The position numbers were made by a program, and so were the translations under genes. A stretch of 46,406 nt of DNA, from positions 1 through 46,406 of the forward strand of contig JABHDF010000050.1 in NCBI GenBank assembly GCA_018673175.1. The letters are read 5' to 3'. The stretch's first letter is position 1. Each line of letters starts with the position of its first letter. This DNA is from Rhodobiaceae bacterium. Lineage in GTDB: Bacteria; Pseudomonadota; Alphaproteobacteria; RS24. Shown in pieces: positions 8,250 through 15,741 of the stretch. The notes under the pieces were generated by a model. The model did no database searches, was not told where the DNA came from, and saw nothing but the letters and a program-made list of their open reading frames with translations.

Positions 8250-9397
8250 TATTTTGTCTCCTTGCTAGTCGAGCGGCTGTTCAGCTGGTCGAGCGGCAGA
8301 TATGGCACGACGCCATTGCCGTTGTTTTCGATGATAATTTTATTGGTTCGCGCCATAACTGTTTCTAGCGTTTCCAAGAAAATCCGTTGGCGGGTAACGC
8401 CTTGCGCGGCACGGTATTCGGTGTAAATCGAGGCAAAGCGCGTGGCCTCACCATCGGCTTCCGCAACCGTTTGGGCCCGATAAGCCTCCGAGTCACGACG
8501 AATACGAACGGCCTCACCTTGGGCTTCTGGAACCACCCGGTTGGCGTAGGAATTGGCTTCATTGCGGGCGCGTTCTTGGTCGGCACGCGCGGCTTGCACA
8601 TCGCGGAAGGCGTCGATAACCGCAGCGGGCGGATCGACTTTCTGCATTTTCACCTGCGTGATGCCAATACCCGCATTATAACTGTCGAGCGTGGCTTGCA
8701 TCAGCGCTTTGACTTGCTCTTCGTTGTTTTGGCGTTGTTCGGTCAAAATCGGCTGAATGTCGTTTTGTCCGACAATCTCGCGCATGGTGCTTTCGGCCAC
8801 GGCTTTTACTGTGCCCGTTGGGTTTTGAATGTTGAACAGGAAATTGGGCGCATCGTCGATGACCCAGAAAACCGAGAAATCAACGTCGACGATGTTTTCG
8901 TCCCCCGTCAGCATCAGGCTTTCTTCTGGCACATCGCGCGTGACACCTGCCGAGCGGCGGTCGTCGCCAGCGCGCATACCAATATCCACACGGTTGACCG
9001 TGGTGACTTTGGGCGTTACCGCGCTCTCAATGGGATACGGAAGGTGATAATTCAGACCTGGTGCAGTTTGCGTATGAAACTTGCCAAAGCGCAAAACAAC
9101 GCCCTGCTCATCGGCGCCCACGCGGTAAAAGCCGCTGACTGCCCAAACTCCGATAAGCACGGCCAAAATAACCAGTATTCCCGAGGCGCCACCGGCACCG
9201 GGCACGAGGCCGTTAAAGCGGGCTTTTAAATCGCGAAGCAATTCGTCGAGGTCGGGTTCATTTCCACGATTGGGGCCACGGCCCGAACCACGATTGGGAC
9301 CACGATTGGAGCCGCCCCCGTTCGAGCCGCCTCCATTGGAGCCATTCGATCCGTTCCCCCAAGGGTTTTGATTGTCTGATTTGTTATCCCAGGGCAT
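8249..9397 (-). CDS. hflK: HflK, SPFH-domain regulator of FtsH
   Basis: A 382-aa partner of HflC. A low-complexity cytoplasmic N-terminus rich in Gly, Asn, Ser and Arg (about 9-48, GGGSN and GPNRG-like repeats) is followed by one transmembrane segment (about 75-92, ILVILAVLIGVWAVSGFY) and the SPFH domain (DEQGVVLRFGKFHTQTAPGLNYHLPYPIE). ATG at 9397 is chosen because AGGAGG lies 6 bases upstream; the longer frame from 9451 would run through the predicted promoter. It is the first gene of the hflK-hflC-DUF2065-degP operon. Confidence 0.95.
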   Translation of the reverse strand: MPWDNKSDNQNPWGNGSNGSNGGGSNGGGSNRGPNRGSGRGPNRGNEPDLDELLRDLKARFNGLVPGAGGASGILVILAVLIGVWAVSGFYRVGADEQGVVLRFGKFHTQTAPGLNYHLPYPIESAVTPKVTTVNRVDIGMRAGDDRRSAGVTRDVPEESLMLTGDENIVDVDFSVFWVIDDAPNFLFNIQNPTGTVKAVAESTMREIVGQNDIQPILTEQRQNNEEQVKALMQATLDSYNAGIGITQVKMQKVDPPAAVIDAFRDVQAARADQERARNEANSYANRVVPEAQGEAVRIRRDSEAYRAQTVAEADGEATRFASIYTEYRAAQGVTRQRIFLETLETVMARTNKIIIENNGNGVVPYLPLDQLNSRSTSKETK

Positions 9398-9424
9398 GAA
9401 ACTTCCTCCTAATAGGTCTTGCTC

Positions 9425-9453
9425 TTTATAGGCCAGGCTTGGCGTATCCACAA
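9425..9453 (-). promoter_or_regulatory. predicted sigma70-type promoter of hflK
   Basis: On the minus strand TTGTGG (9453-9448) is followed by a 17-bp spacer and TATAAA (9430-9425). A start site near 9418 would give a leader of about 20 nt that contains the AGGAGG ribosome binding site of hflK. The bamD promoter candidate has nearly the same boxes and the same spacing. Confidence 0.5.
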
Positions 9454-9580
9454 TCTAACAAAGGGACGCCGAGACCGAGCGCACAACCAAACCCATTGAA
9501 AGTTCAGTCTTGAGCCATCATATAGTGGTAATGTGGGGACGCTGCGCCTGCTTTTCAAGCGCCGATAGAAAGAATTCGAC

Positions 9581-10669
9581 ATGAGCCAAATTACCGACGC
9601 AGACATTCGAGACACGCTCGACAGCCTGACACCCGATGGCGAGACGCAATCGCTCATCGCCAGCGATCGTGTGCAAGGGATTGTGGTGAAAGGTGGCAAT
9701 ATTGGCTTTTCCATCGAGGTCGATGGCTTAAGCGGCGATGCCGTCTCTGCGGTGAAAGAGCAAGCCGAAGCGGCTGTGCGCGCGCTTACCGGCGTTTTAT
9801 CGGTGACATGCGTTTTGACCGCACATAAAGCCCCCTCGTCAGCGAGCCCCGACAGCAAACCTGCCCCAAAGGGCCCACATAATAGCGCCAGTACAGAAGT
9901 GCCAAAAGTATTCGAGCGCATTGGCGCGGTCATTGCCGTAGCGTCTGGCAAGGGTGGCGTTGGCAAATCTACTGTGGCCGTGAACTTGGCCATCTCCATG
10001 GCCCAGCAAGGCAAACGCGTGGGACTGCTGGATGCCGATATTTATGGCCCATCCGCCCCGCAGCTTTTGAACATTGGCGATAAGCCAGACCTGAATGAGG
10101 AGAAGAAACTCATTCCCGTCGAGCGTCACGGTATTTTTACCATGTCCATCGGCTATATGGTGTCGCCCGAACAGGCGATGATTTGGCGCGGGCCCATGGT
10201 GCAAAGCGCGCTCATTCAAATGCTCGACGATGTGGCATGGCCTGAGCTGGATGTTTTGATTATGGACATGCCACCGGGCACGGGCGACATTCAATTGACC
10301 ATGGCGCAGCGTATTCCAGTGACCGGTGCTTTGCTGGTCACCACGCCGTCGAGCCTGGCCACGGCCGATGTGAAACGCGCCATTGTGATGTTTGAGAAAA
10401 CTGAAATTCCGGTGTTTGGCCTAGTTGAAAACATGGCCTATATGAGCGCTCCCGATGGCAGCAAATTATTTCCCTTTGGCCAAGGTGGCAAAGATCTGGC
10501 CACCAAACTGGGGCTAAAACATCTCGCTGCCCTGCCACTCGATCCGGCTGTGCAAGCCGCCAGCGAAAGCGGCGTGCCGCTGAGTGCGCCACAAAACACG
10601 CCAGCAGAGGTGAGCGAAACAGCGCAAGCTTTCACCGATTTAGCCGCTGCCCTGATGAACCAAATTTAG
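9581..10669 (+). CDS. mrp: Mrp/NBP35-family Fe-S cluster carrier ATPase
   Basis: A protein of 362 aa with an N-terminal MIP18/DUF59-type domain (about 1-85), a linker rich in Ser, Pro and Lys, and a P-loop ATPase domain with the deviant Walker A SGKGGVGKST (about 124-133), DADIYGPSAPQ and MDMPPGTGDIQLT. Family members carry and deliver Fe-S clusters as dimers. The CxxC pair found in E. coli Mrp is absent; the matching region reads ENMAYMSAPDGSKLFPFG. It is divergent from hflK across 183 bp; a weak TTGAAA-N19-TATAGT lies at 9496-9526. A DUF1737 gene follows 9 bp later. Confidence 0.94.
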   Translation: MSQITDADIRDTLDSLTPDGETQSLIASDRVQGIVVKGGNIGFSIEVDGLSGDAVSAVKEQAEAAVRALTGVLSVTCVLTAHKAPSSASPDSKPAPKGPHNSASTEVPKVFERIGAVIAVASGKGGVGKSTVAVNLAISMAQQGKRVGLLDADIYGPSAPQLLNIGDKPDLNEEKKLIPVERHGIFTMSIGYMVSPEQAMIWRGPMVQSALIQMLDDVAWPELDVLIMDMPPGTGDIQLTMAQRIPVTGALLVTTPSSLATADVKRAIVMFEKTEIPVFGLVENMAYMSAPDGSKLFPFGQGGKDLATKLGLKHLAALPLDPAVQAASESGVPLSAPQNTPAEVSETAQAFTDLAAALMNQI

Positions 10670-10678
10670 GAGACACCC

Positions 10679-10879
10679 ATGAGTGATGCGCCAAAAAAAG
10701 CCTATCGATATTTAACCGGTGCCGATGATGTAGAATTTTGCCAACGCGTTTCCGACGCTTTGCGCGACGGCTGGGTGCTTTATGGCCCCACCAGCCTAGA
10801 GGTCGACGCAAAAGGCAATCGCCATTGCGGACAGGCTCTCGTATTGCCTGAGTTTTTGCCTAAAGATTTAAAAAATTAA
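10679..10879 (+). CDS. DUF1737 domain protein
   Basis: A 66-aa protein matching the DUF1737 pattern: KAYRYLTGADDVEFCQRVSDAL, then GWVLYGPTSLEVDAKG and a C-terminal QALVLPEF. Members are small soluble proteins of unknown function. GGAGA precedes the ATG, and the gene starts 9 bp after mrp, so the two are probably cotranscribed. Its 3' end overlaps the convergent SMP-30 gene by 20 bp. Confidence 0.86.
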   Translation: MSDAPKKAYRYLTGADDVEFCQRVSDALRDGWVLYGPTSLEVDAKGNRHCGQALVLPEFLPKDLKN

Positions 10880-11768
10880 GCGGCAGACCCGGCGCATCCC
10901 ACTCGGTTTTGAGCAAGCGTCCCGTGCTGGAGGCCGTGATAAAGGCGGTCTTTAAATCGGCGCCGCCAAAGCAAATGTTCGTCGTCATAAAATCATCGGT
11001 CGCGACATGTCGGATATCGCCCGTTTCGGGGTGAATGCGGGAAATGCCGCCCCCCACAATCGTTGCCACACAAATCGTGCCATCGGCTTCGACGGCCAGA
11101 CTGTCGAAGAAATTCAAACCTGACGGCGAGGCGATAAAAGTTTTCTGACTGGTTTGGGCACGGCCCTTTATTTGGCCCGGCCCCGCTAGCTCAAACCCCC
11201 AAAGGCGCGCGCCTTGGGTTTCGGCCACGTAGACTTTATCTTCTTGCGGACTTAAGCCAATGCCGTTTGGGGTCTCGATGGGAAACACCATTTGCTCGAT
11301 GAAGCTACCATCGGCTTTGGCATAATAAACCGCGCCGCGGTCTTTTAAACGATCGAAGCCTTTGCCCAAATCGGTAAACCAAAAGCCGCCTGATTTATCA
11401 AAAACAATGTCATTGGGGCCGCGCAACGGCTCGCCATCGCAAGCCGTATAGAGAACGTCGGATTTTCCTGTCGCCAGATCGACGCGCTCGATGCGCCCGC
11501 CAGAATAATCGGCGGCGATGTCGCCAGGGTGCAGCGCGCCATTATGTTCGGCCCAATCGAAGCCGCCATTGTTGCAAACATAGACCGCCCCATCGGGGCC
11601 AATAGCGGCGCCATTTGGGCCCCCGCCGAGGTCTGCGATAACCTCAACGGTTCCCTTGGGGGTCACGCGACTGAGCGTGCCACGCGCGATTTCCACCAGA
11701 ATAACGGAGCCATCTGGCATAGCGATAGGCCCTTCTGGGAAGCGTAATCCGGATGCGATTTCTTGCAT
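10860..11768 (-). CDS. SMP-30/gluconolactonase-family beta-propeller hydrolase
   Basis: A 302-aa protein with the SMP-30/LRE signatures: N-terminal GLRFPEGPIAMPDGSVI with the metal-binding Glu of FPEGP, then GGGPNGAAIGPDGAVYVCNNGG, GPNDIVFDKSGGFWFTD, ETPNGIGLSPQEDKVYVAET and FDSLAVEADGTICVAT. The family includes calcium- or zinc-dependent lactonases acting on sugar lactones; the substrate here is unknown. ATG at 11768 is chosen because GAGGAGGG lies just upstream; the frame open to 11804 lacks such support. It follows folA after 47 bp and may be the third gene of the thyA-folA run. No signal peptide is seen. Confidence 0.88.
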   Translation of the reverse strand: MQEIASGLRFPEGPIAMPDGSVILVEIARGTLSRVTPKGTVEVIADLGGGPNGAAIGPDGAVYVCNNGGFDWAEHNGALHPGDIAADYSGGRIERVDLATGKSDVLYTACDGEPLRGPNDIVFDKSGGFWFTDLGKGFDRLKDRGAVYYAKADGSFIEQMVFPIETPNGIGLSPQEDKVYVAETQGARLWGFELAGPGQIKGRAQTSQKTFIASPSGLNFFDSLAVEADGTICVATIVGGGISRIHPETGDIRHVATDDFMTTNICFGGADLKTAFITASSTGRLLKTEWDAPGLPLNFLNL

Positions 11769-11815
11769 AAAGCCCTCCTCTTGGCACCGCACACGTCTCG
11801 GCACGGGCTGCGGTT

Positions 11816-12304
11816 TTAGCGACGCTGAAGCGTGATAAAACTATAGTCGGCGCTATCTTTTTCGCCAGCGGAAAATCGCTCGCGCGTTTGTTCGTGCCAA
11901 TCACTGGGCTGGCTGAGCGCAAAACGTGTGTCGCCCTCGGGCGCGGCGTGCACTTGGGTTAGGTGCACGGTGCTTGCCATCGGTTCGAAGATTTTATAAA
12001 TCTGCCCGCCACCGATAATCATCACGGTTTCCACATCGCCAGCCGCTTGAACGCCGGCTTCGGCCGAAGCCACGCACACCACGCCCTCTGGCAAATCTAA
12101 CTGGCTGCGGCTGATGACGATATTCAGGCGACCTGGCAAGGCCCGTCCGATGGATTGCCACGTCAGGCGCCCCATGATAATGGGGCAGCCCATGGTCACT
12201 TGTTTAAAATGCTTTAAGTCAGACGGCAAGCGCCATGGCATGTCGCCATCTTTGCCGATGATGCCATTTTCGGCCACGGCCACGACCATCTCGATGTTCG
12301 CCAT
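11816..12304 (-). CDS. folA: dihydrofolate reductase
   Basis: DHFR of 162 aa reduces dihydrofolate to tetrahydrofolate with NADPH, recycling the dihydrofolate made by ThyA. Visible motifs are VAVAENGIIGKDGDMPWRLPSDLKHFK, containing the Pro-Trp and the active-site Asp of LPSDL, then IIMGRLTWQSIGRALPGR and the NADPH-binding VMIIGGGQIY. The ATG at 12304 lies one base after the thyA TAA, indicating coupling; the frame open to 12346 runs back into thyA and is not used. Confidence 0.97.
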   Translation of the reverse strand: MANIEMVVAVAENGIIGKDGDMPWRLPSDLKHFKQVTMGCPIIMGRLTWQSIGRALPGRLNIVISRSQLDLPEGVVCVASAEAGVQAAGDVETVMIIGGGQIYKIFEPMASTVHLTQVHAAPEGDTRFALSQPSDWHEQTRERFSAGEKDSADYSFITLQRR

Positions 12305-12305
12305 A

Positions 12306-13100
12306 TTAGACCGCAATTGGCGCCGCGATGTGCGCTTGCGAGACATAATTGGTCAGCTCGAAATCATCGAAGGTGAAATCGAAGATATCTTTTTTATCCG
12401 GGTTCATCACCAGCCCAGGTAGATTGCCGGGTTTGCGCATCAGCTGTTCTTTGGCTTGGTCGATATGATTGAGATAGAGATGCGCATCGCCCAATGTATG
12501 AATGAACTCACCGGGCTCCAAATCACAAACTTGCGCCAACATTTGCGTCAGCAAAGCATAGGACGCGATGTTAAAGGGCACGCCGAGGAAAATATCGGCC
12601 GAACGCTGATATAGCTGGCAAGACAGCTTGCCGCGCGCAATGTAAAACTGAAACAAGCAATGACAGGGCGGCAGCGCCATGTCTTCCACGTCAGCGGGGT
12701 TCCAAGCGGTGACAATATGTCGGCGCGAGTCCGGATTGTTTCTCAACTGTTGAACCAGCTGCGTAATCTGGTCGATATGCGCCCCGCCTGGGGTTTGCCA
12801 ACTGCGCCACTGCTTGCCGTAAACGGGCCCTAATTCGCCTGATTCATCGGCCCAATCATCCCAAATCTTGACACCATTTTCCTTCAAATAGGCGATGTTT
12901 GTGTCGCCCGAGAGAAACCATAGCAATTCATGGATGATGGATTTTAAATGCAGTTTCTTGGTCGTCAGAACCGGAAATCCGCGGCCCAAGTCGAACCGCA
13001 TTTGATGGCCGAACACCGATAAAGTGCCGGTTCCTGTGCGATCTTCGCGTTTGACGCCCGTGTGCAGCACGCGCTCTAGAAGGGTTAAGTATTCTTTCAT
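12306..13100 (-). CDS. thyA: thymidylate synthase
   Basis: A protein of 264 aa, the same length as E. coli ThyA. It methylates dUMP to dTMP with methylenetetrahydrofolate. The start [12 protein letters not shown] is canonical and preceded by [24 protein letters not shown], the active-site Cys in [11 protein letters not shown] and the dUMP-binding [13 protein letters not shown] are present. The upstream region (13101-13182) is shared with the divergent tmRNA gene; on the minus strand it has TTGCGC and GAATAT boxes about 18 bp apart, a weak promoter candidate. Confidence 0.98.
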   Translation of the reverse strand: MKEYLTLLERVLHTGVKREDRTGTGTLSVFGHQMRFDLGRGFPVLTTKKLHLKSIIHELLWFLSGDTNIAYLKENGVKIWDDWADESGELGPVYGKQWRSWQTPGGAHIDQITQLVQQLRNNPDSRRHIVTAWNPADVEDMALPPCHCLFQFYIARGKLSCQLYQRSADIFLGVPFNIASYALLTQMLAQVCDLEPGEFIHTLGDAHLYLNHIDQAKEQLMRKPGNLPGLVMNPDKKDIFDFTFDDFELTNYVSQAHIAAPIAV

Positions 13101-13182
13101 AGCCTCATATTCAACGATTCTTGTGGGCGGGCGCAATCCCTTTCGCAAGCCCCCTGTTATTTACCTGTGAGAAATGATATAT

Positions 13183-13494
13183 GTGGGGCGTCGGCTTGCC
13201 GACTATGGCGATAAACGGACTTCGTAATAAACCTATCGGACCCGGGGGCAGTACCCGGCGCCTCCACCAAATCTTTTTAGCTTTTTGGGGGCGAACCAGG
13301 ATCGACGAGGGCGTAAAGGATGTATCCGTCGCTCGGCATGGTACCATCGTTATCGGGCCATTTTAGTAGTTGCAAATGACAACTATGCGGAAGTAGCCGT
13401 CGCTGCGTAAGCAGTCACGACCTTCACATTAAGTCCATTTCCTTCGCAGGTTTTGGCGGGGTTCGGGAGGCACCTGGCAACAGAAGCCTCCTAC
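13183..13494 (+). ncRNA. ssrA: circularly permuted (two-piece) tmRNA
   Basis: This is an alpha-type permuted tmRNA gene. The acceptor piece comes first and ends in GCGCCTCCACCA at 13269, with a T-arm stem CCGGG/CCCGG at about 13241-13258. A short excised segment (13270-13286) follows. The coding piece starts GGGGGCG at 13287. These seven bases pair with CGCCTCC of the acceptor piece, and the third pair is G-U, the alanyl-tRNA synthetase identity mark. GGATCGACGAGGG follows as in other tmRNAs. The tag frame lies at 13372-13410. The 5' boundary is approximate; a weak TATAT-type -10 sits at about 13176-13182. It is transcribed toward sspB. Confidence 0.93.
13372..13410 (+). other. tmRNA tag reading frame
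   Basis: The resume codon GCA (Ala) at 13372 opens a 12-codon frame ending in TAA at 13408-13410. It encodes ANDNYAEVAVAA. The start AND(N) and the hydrophobic AVAA end are typical of proteobacterial ssrA tags; the last residues are the ClpX-recognised part and the N-terminal part is the SspB contact region in studied systems. Confidence 0.93.
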
Positions 13495-13500
13495 TTTTTT
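13466..13500 (+). terminator. terminal hairpin and T run after ssrA
   Basis: GGAGGC at 13466-13471 pairs with GCCTCC at 13486-13491 across a 14-nt loop. It is followed by TAC and six Ts (13495-13500). The hairpin probably also forms the conserved 3' end of the tmRNA coding piece. It lies 35 bp before the sspB start. Confidence 0.75.
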
Positions 13501-13535
13501 GTGACCAACCAAGCAGCAAAACGGAAAACCACTCT

Positions 13536-14063
13536 ATGTCCGACGATACGACGCCTACTTTACCGCCCTCCGGCAACGCTGATGACTTTTACCAATATGC
13601 CGAGCGCGCTCAAACCGCCCTCCTCGATATGGTAAGAAATGTGCTGCACCAAGTGGCGCAAGACGGGCTGGTTGGCGAGCATCATTTCTATCTGACCTAT
13701 TATACCCAAAGCGAAGGGGTGGCTTTGTCGGATAAAATGCGCGCCGCCCACCCAGAAGAAATTACCATTGTCTTGCAAAACCAATTCGAAGACCTCGAGG
13801 TCGACGATGACGCCTTTCGGGTTACCTTGAGTTTCAACAACCAAGCGGAACGCCTGGTTGTGCCGTTTAAAGCCTTATCGAAATTCTACGATCCATCCGT
13901 CGCCTTTGGGTTGATGTTTGATGTCGAGCCACCGTTTACCGAAGACGCAAAGGCCCCTTTAGAAGAAGAGACTGGCCTAGCCGAAGACGGCCAAAAGGCC
14001 GCGCCAAAACCAGATGGCGCCAGCGGCGAAGTGGTGAGCCTCGATAGTTTTCGCGATAAATAA
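13536..14063 (+). CDS. sspB: SspB-type ClpXP adaptor (alpha family)
   Basis: A 175-aa protein matching the alphaproteobacterial SspB (stringent starvation protein B) family: an N-terminal helix with MVRNVLHQVAQDGL, then GEHHFYLTYYTQSEGVALSDKMRAAHPEEITIVLQNQFEDLEV and RLVVPFKALSKFYDPSVAFGLMFD, the core fold that binds ssrA tags. A flexible acidic linker (about 130-160) leads to a C-terminal VVSLDSFRDK, positioned like the ClpX-tethering peptide of SspB proteins. It delivers tmRNA-tagged proteins to ClpXP. It lies directly downstream of ssrA and 67 bp before fumC. No strong ribosome site precedes the ATG. Confidence 0.91.
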   Translation: MSDDTTPTLPPSGNADDFYQYAERAQTALLDMVRNVLHQVAQDGLVGEHHFYLTYYTQSEGVALSDKMRAAHPEEITIVLQNQFEDLEVDDDAFRVTLSFNNQAERLVVPFKALSKFYDPSVAFGLMFDVEPPFTEDAKAPLEEETGLAEDGQKAAPKPDGASGEVVSLDSFRDK

Positions 14064-14130
14064 GAGACAAATGCGGCAGCCCTATGCTAGACCGCGATAC
14101 AAGATTTGACGATTTTAGGGAGTTACGGCC

Positions 14131-15522
14131 ATGACCGATACACGCAAAGAAACCGACAGCTTTGGCCCATTAGAAGTGCCATCCGAAAAATATTGGGGCG
14201 CCCAAACACAGCGCTCTTTGGGTAACTTTAAAATCGGCACTGAAAAAATGCCGCTCCCGCTCGTCCGCGCCCTTGGCATTGTAAAAATGTCTGCCGCGCA
14301 AGCCAATATGTCCTTGGATAATTTGGAAAGCGATATTGGCCAGGCCATTGTTAACGCTGCGGCGGAAGTCGCGGAAGGCAAATTAGACGAGCATTTCCCT
14401 CTCGTGATTTGGCAAACGGGCTCTGGCACGCAGTCGAATATGAACGCCAATGAAGTGATTTCCAATCGCGCTATCGAAGCCATGGGCGGGACTATGGGCT
14501 CGAAAGACCCCGTGCATCCCAATGACCATTGCAACCGCAGCCAATCGTCCAATGACACCTTCCCAACCGCCATGCATATTGCCGCGGCCGAAGAAGTCGT
14601 GCACCTTTTGGTGCCCAGCCTAAATAAATTAGCCAATGCGCTGAACGATAAAAAACAGGCTTTCAAAGACATCATCAAAATCGGCCGCACGCATACGCAA
14701 GACGCCACGCCGCTGACTTTGGGACAAGAATTTTCTGGTTATGTCGCCATGGTAGAAAACGGCATTCAGCGCGTCGAAGCCGTCTTGCCAAAACTCTATC
14801 AACTGGCCCAAGGCGGCACCGCTGTGGGCACAGGCATTAACGCGAAAATTGGGTTTGCCGAAGGCTTTGCCGAACATGTGGCGGCCTATACGAAATTGCC
14901 CTTCGTCACTGCGCCAAATAAATTCGAAGCCCTGGCCACCCATGACGCCATGGTAGAAGCCCACGGCAGTTTGAACGAAGTGGCCGTGTCGCTGTTCAAG
15001 ATTGCCAATGACATTCGTTTGCTGGGCTCCGGCCCGCGCTCGGGACTTGGCGAATTAAGCCTGCCCGAAAATGAGCCCGGCTCCTCTATTATGCCCGGCA
15101 AAGTAAACCCAACCCAGTGCGAAGCGCTGACCATGGTTTGTGCGCAAGTGATGGGCAATAATACCGCCGTTTCTTTTGCCGGTTCACAAGGCCATTTCGA
15201 GCTGAATGTGTATAAGCCAGTGATTGCGGCCAATGTGTTGCAGTCTATTCGTTTGCTGGCCGATGCCGCCTTAAGCTTTACCGATAATTGTGTCGTTGGG
15301 ATTCAGGCCAATGAAGACAATATCGCCGCTCTGATGGCGCGCTCCTTGATGTTGGTGACCGCTTTGGCGCCGACCATTGGCTATGATAACGCAACCAAAG
15401 TGGCCAAAACCGCGCATAAAAACGGCACGACCTTGCGCGAAGAAGCGGTTGGCATGGGCTTTGTGACCGAAGCTGAGTTTGATGCTGTGGTCCGCCCTGA
15501 GGATATGATTGCCCCGAAATAG
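14131..15522 (+). CDS. fumC: class II fumarate hydratase
   Basis: The oxygen-stable, iron-free fumarase of 463 aa interconverts fumarate and malate in the TCA cycle. It has [12 protein letters not shown] near the N-terminus, the substrate-binding [14 protein letters not shown] and [21 protein letters not shown], and the superfamily signature [13 protein letters not shown] with the catalytic serine loop. AGGGAG precedes the ATG at a suitable distance. It follows sspB by 67 bp and is followed 9 bp later by a ribbon-helix-helix gene, so sspB-fumC-RHH may be one unit. Confidence 0.98.
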   Translation: MTDTRKETDSFGPLEVPSEKYWGAQTQRSLGNFKIGTEKMPLPLVRALGIVKMSAAQANMSLDNLESDIGQAIVNAAAEVAEGKLDEHFPLVIWQTGSGTQSNMNANEVISNRAIEAMGGTMGSKDPVHPNDHCNRSQSSNDTFPTAMHIAAAEEVVHLLVPSLNKLANALNDKKQAFKDIIKIGRTHTQDATPLTLGQEFSGYVAMVENGIQRVEAVLPKLYQLAQGGTAVGTGINAKIGFAEGFAEHVAAYTKLPFVTAPNKFEALATHDAMVEAHGSLNEVAVSLFKIANDIRLLGSGPRSGLGELSLPENEPGSSIMPGKVNPTQCEALTMVCAQVMGNNTAVSFAGSQGHFELNVYKPVIAANVLQSIRLLADAALSFTDNCVVGIQANEDNIAALMARSLMLVTALAPTIGYDNATKVAKTAHKNGTTLREEAVGMGFVTEAEFDAVVRPEDMIAPK

Positions 15523-15531
15523 AGCTCGCAT

Positions 15532-15741
15532 ATGAAGCCCGAAAAACGCTCCATCTCCATAGCCGGTCACGCCACTAGCGTGTCTTTGGAGCCAGCCTTT
15601 TGGGAGGCCTTGAGAGATATGGCCTCGGCACAAGACTGCTCGGTGCCCGACCTCATTCGTCACCTCGACGCCGGCTCGCGAGACGCGAGCCTGTCGAGCA
15701 CTTTGCGGGTGGCTATTTTAAATTGGGTTCGCTCGGCTTAA
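15532..15741 (+). CDS. ribbon-helix-helix domain protein
   Basis: A 69-aa protein whose beta strand (KRSISIAGHATSVSL) and two helices (EPAFWEALRDMASAQ, SVPDLIRHLDAGSR) fit the ribbon-helix-helix (RHH_4) family of small DNA-binding-like proteins. Its target is unknown. It begins 9 bp after fumC and its 3' end overlaps the convergent AsmA-family gene by 29 bp. No toxin partner is adjacent, so a toxin-antitoxin role is not supported. Confidence 0.85.
   Translation: MKPEKRSISIAGHATSVSLEPAFWEALRDMASAQDCSVPDLIRHLDAGSRDASLSSTLRVAILNWVRSA

Noticed and set aside
7350-9229. Long plus-strand open frames opposite hflC and hflK
   Set aside because: Both mirror the codon structure of genuine genes on the other strand, have no ribosome site or domain, and overlap each other.
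15532-15741. RHH gene as the antitoxin of a toxin-antitoxin pair
   Set aside because: No small toxin gene is adjacent; the neighbours are fumC and a convergent AsmA-family gene.
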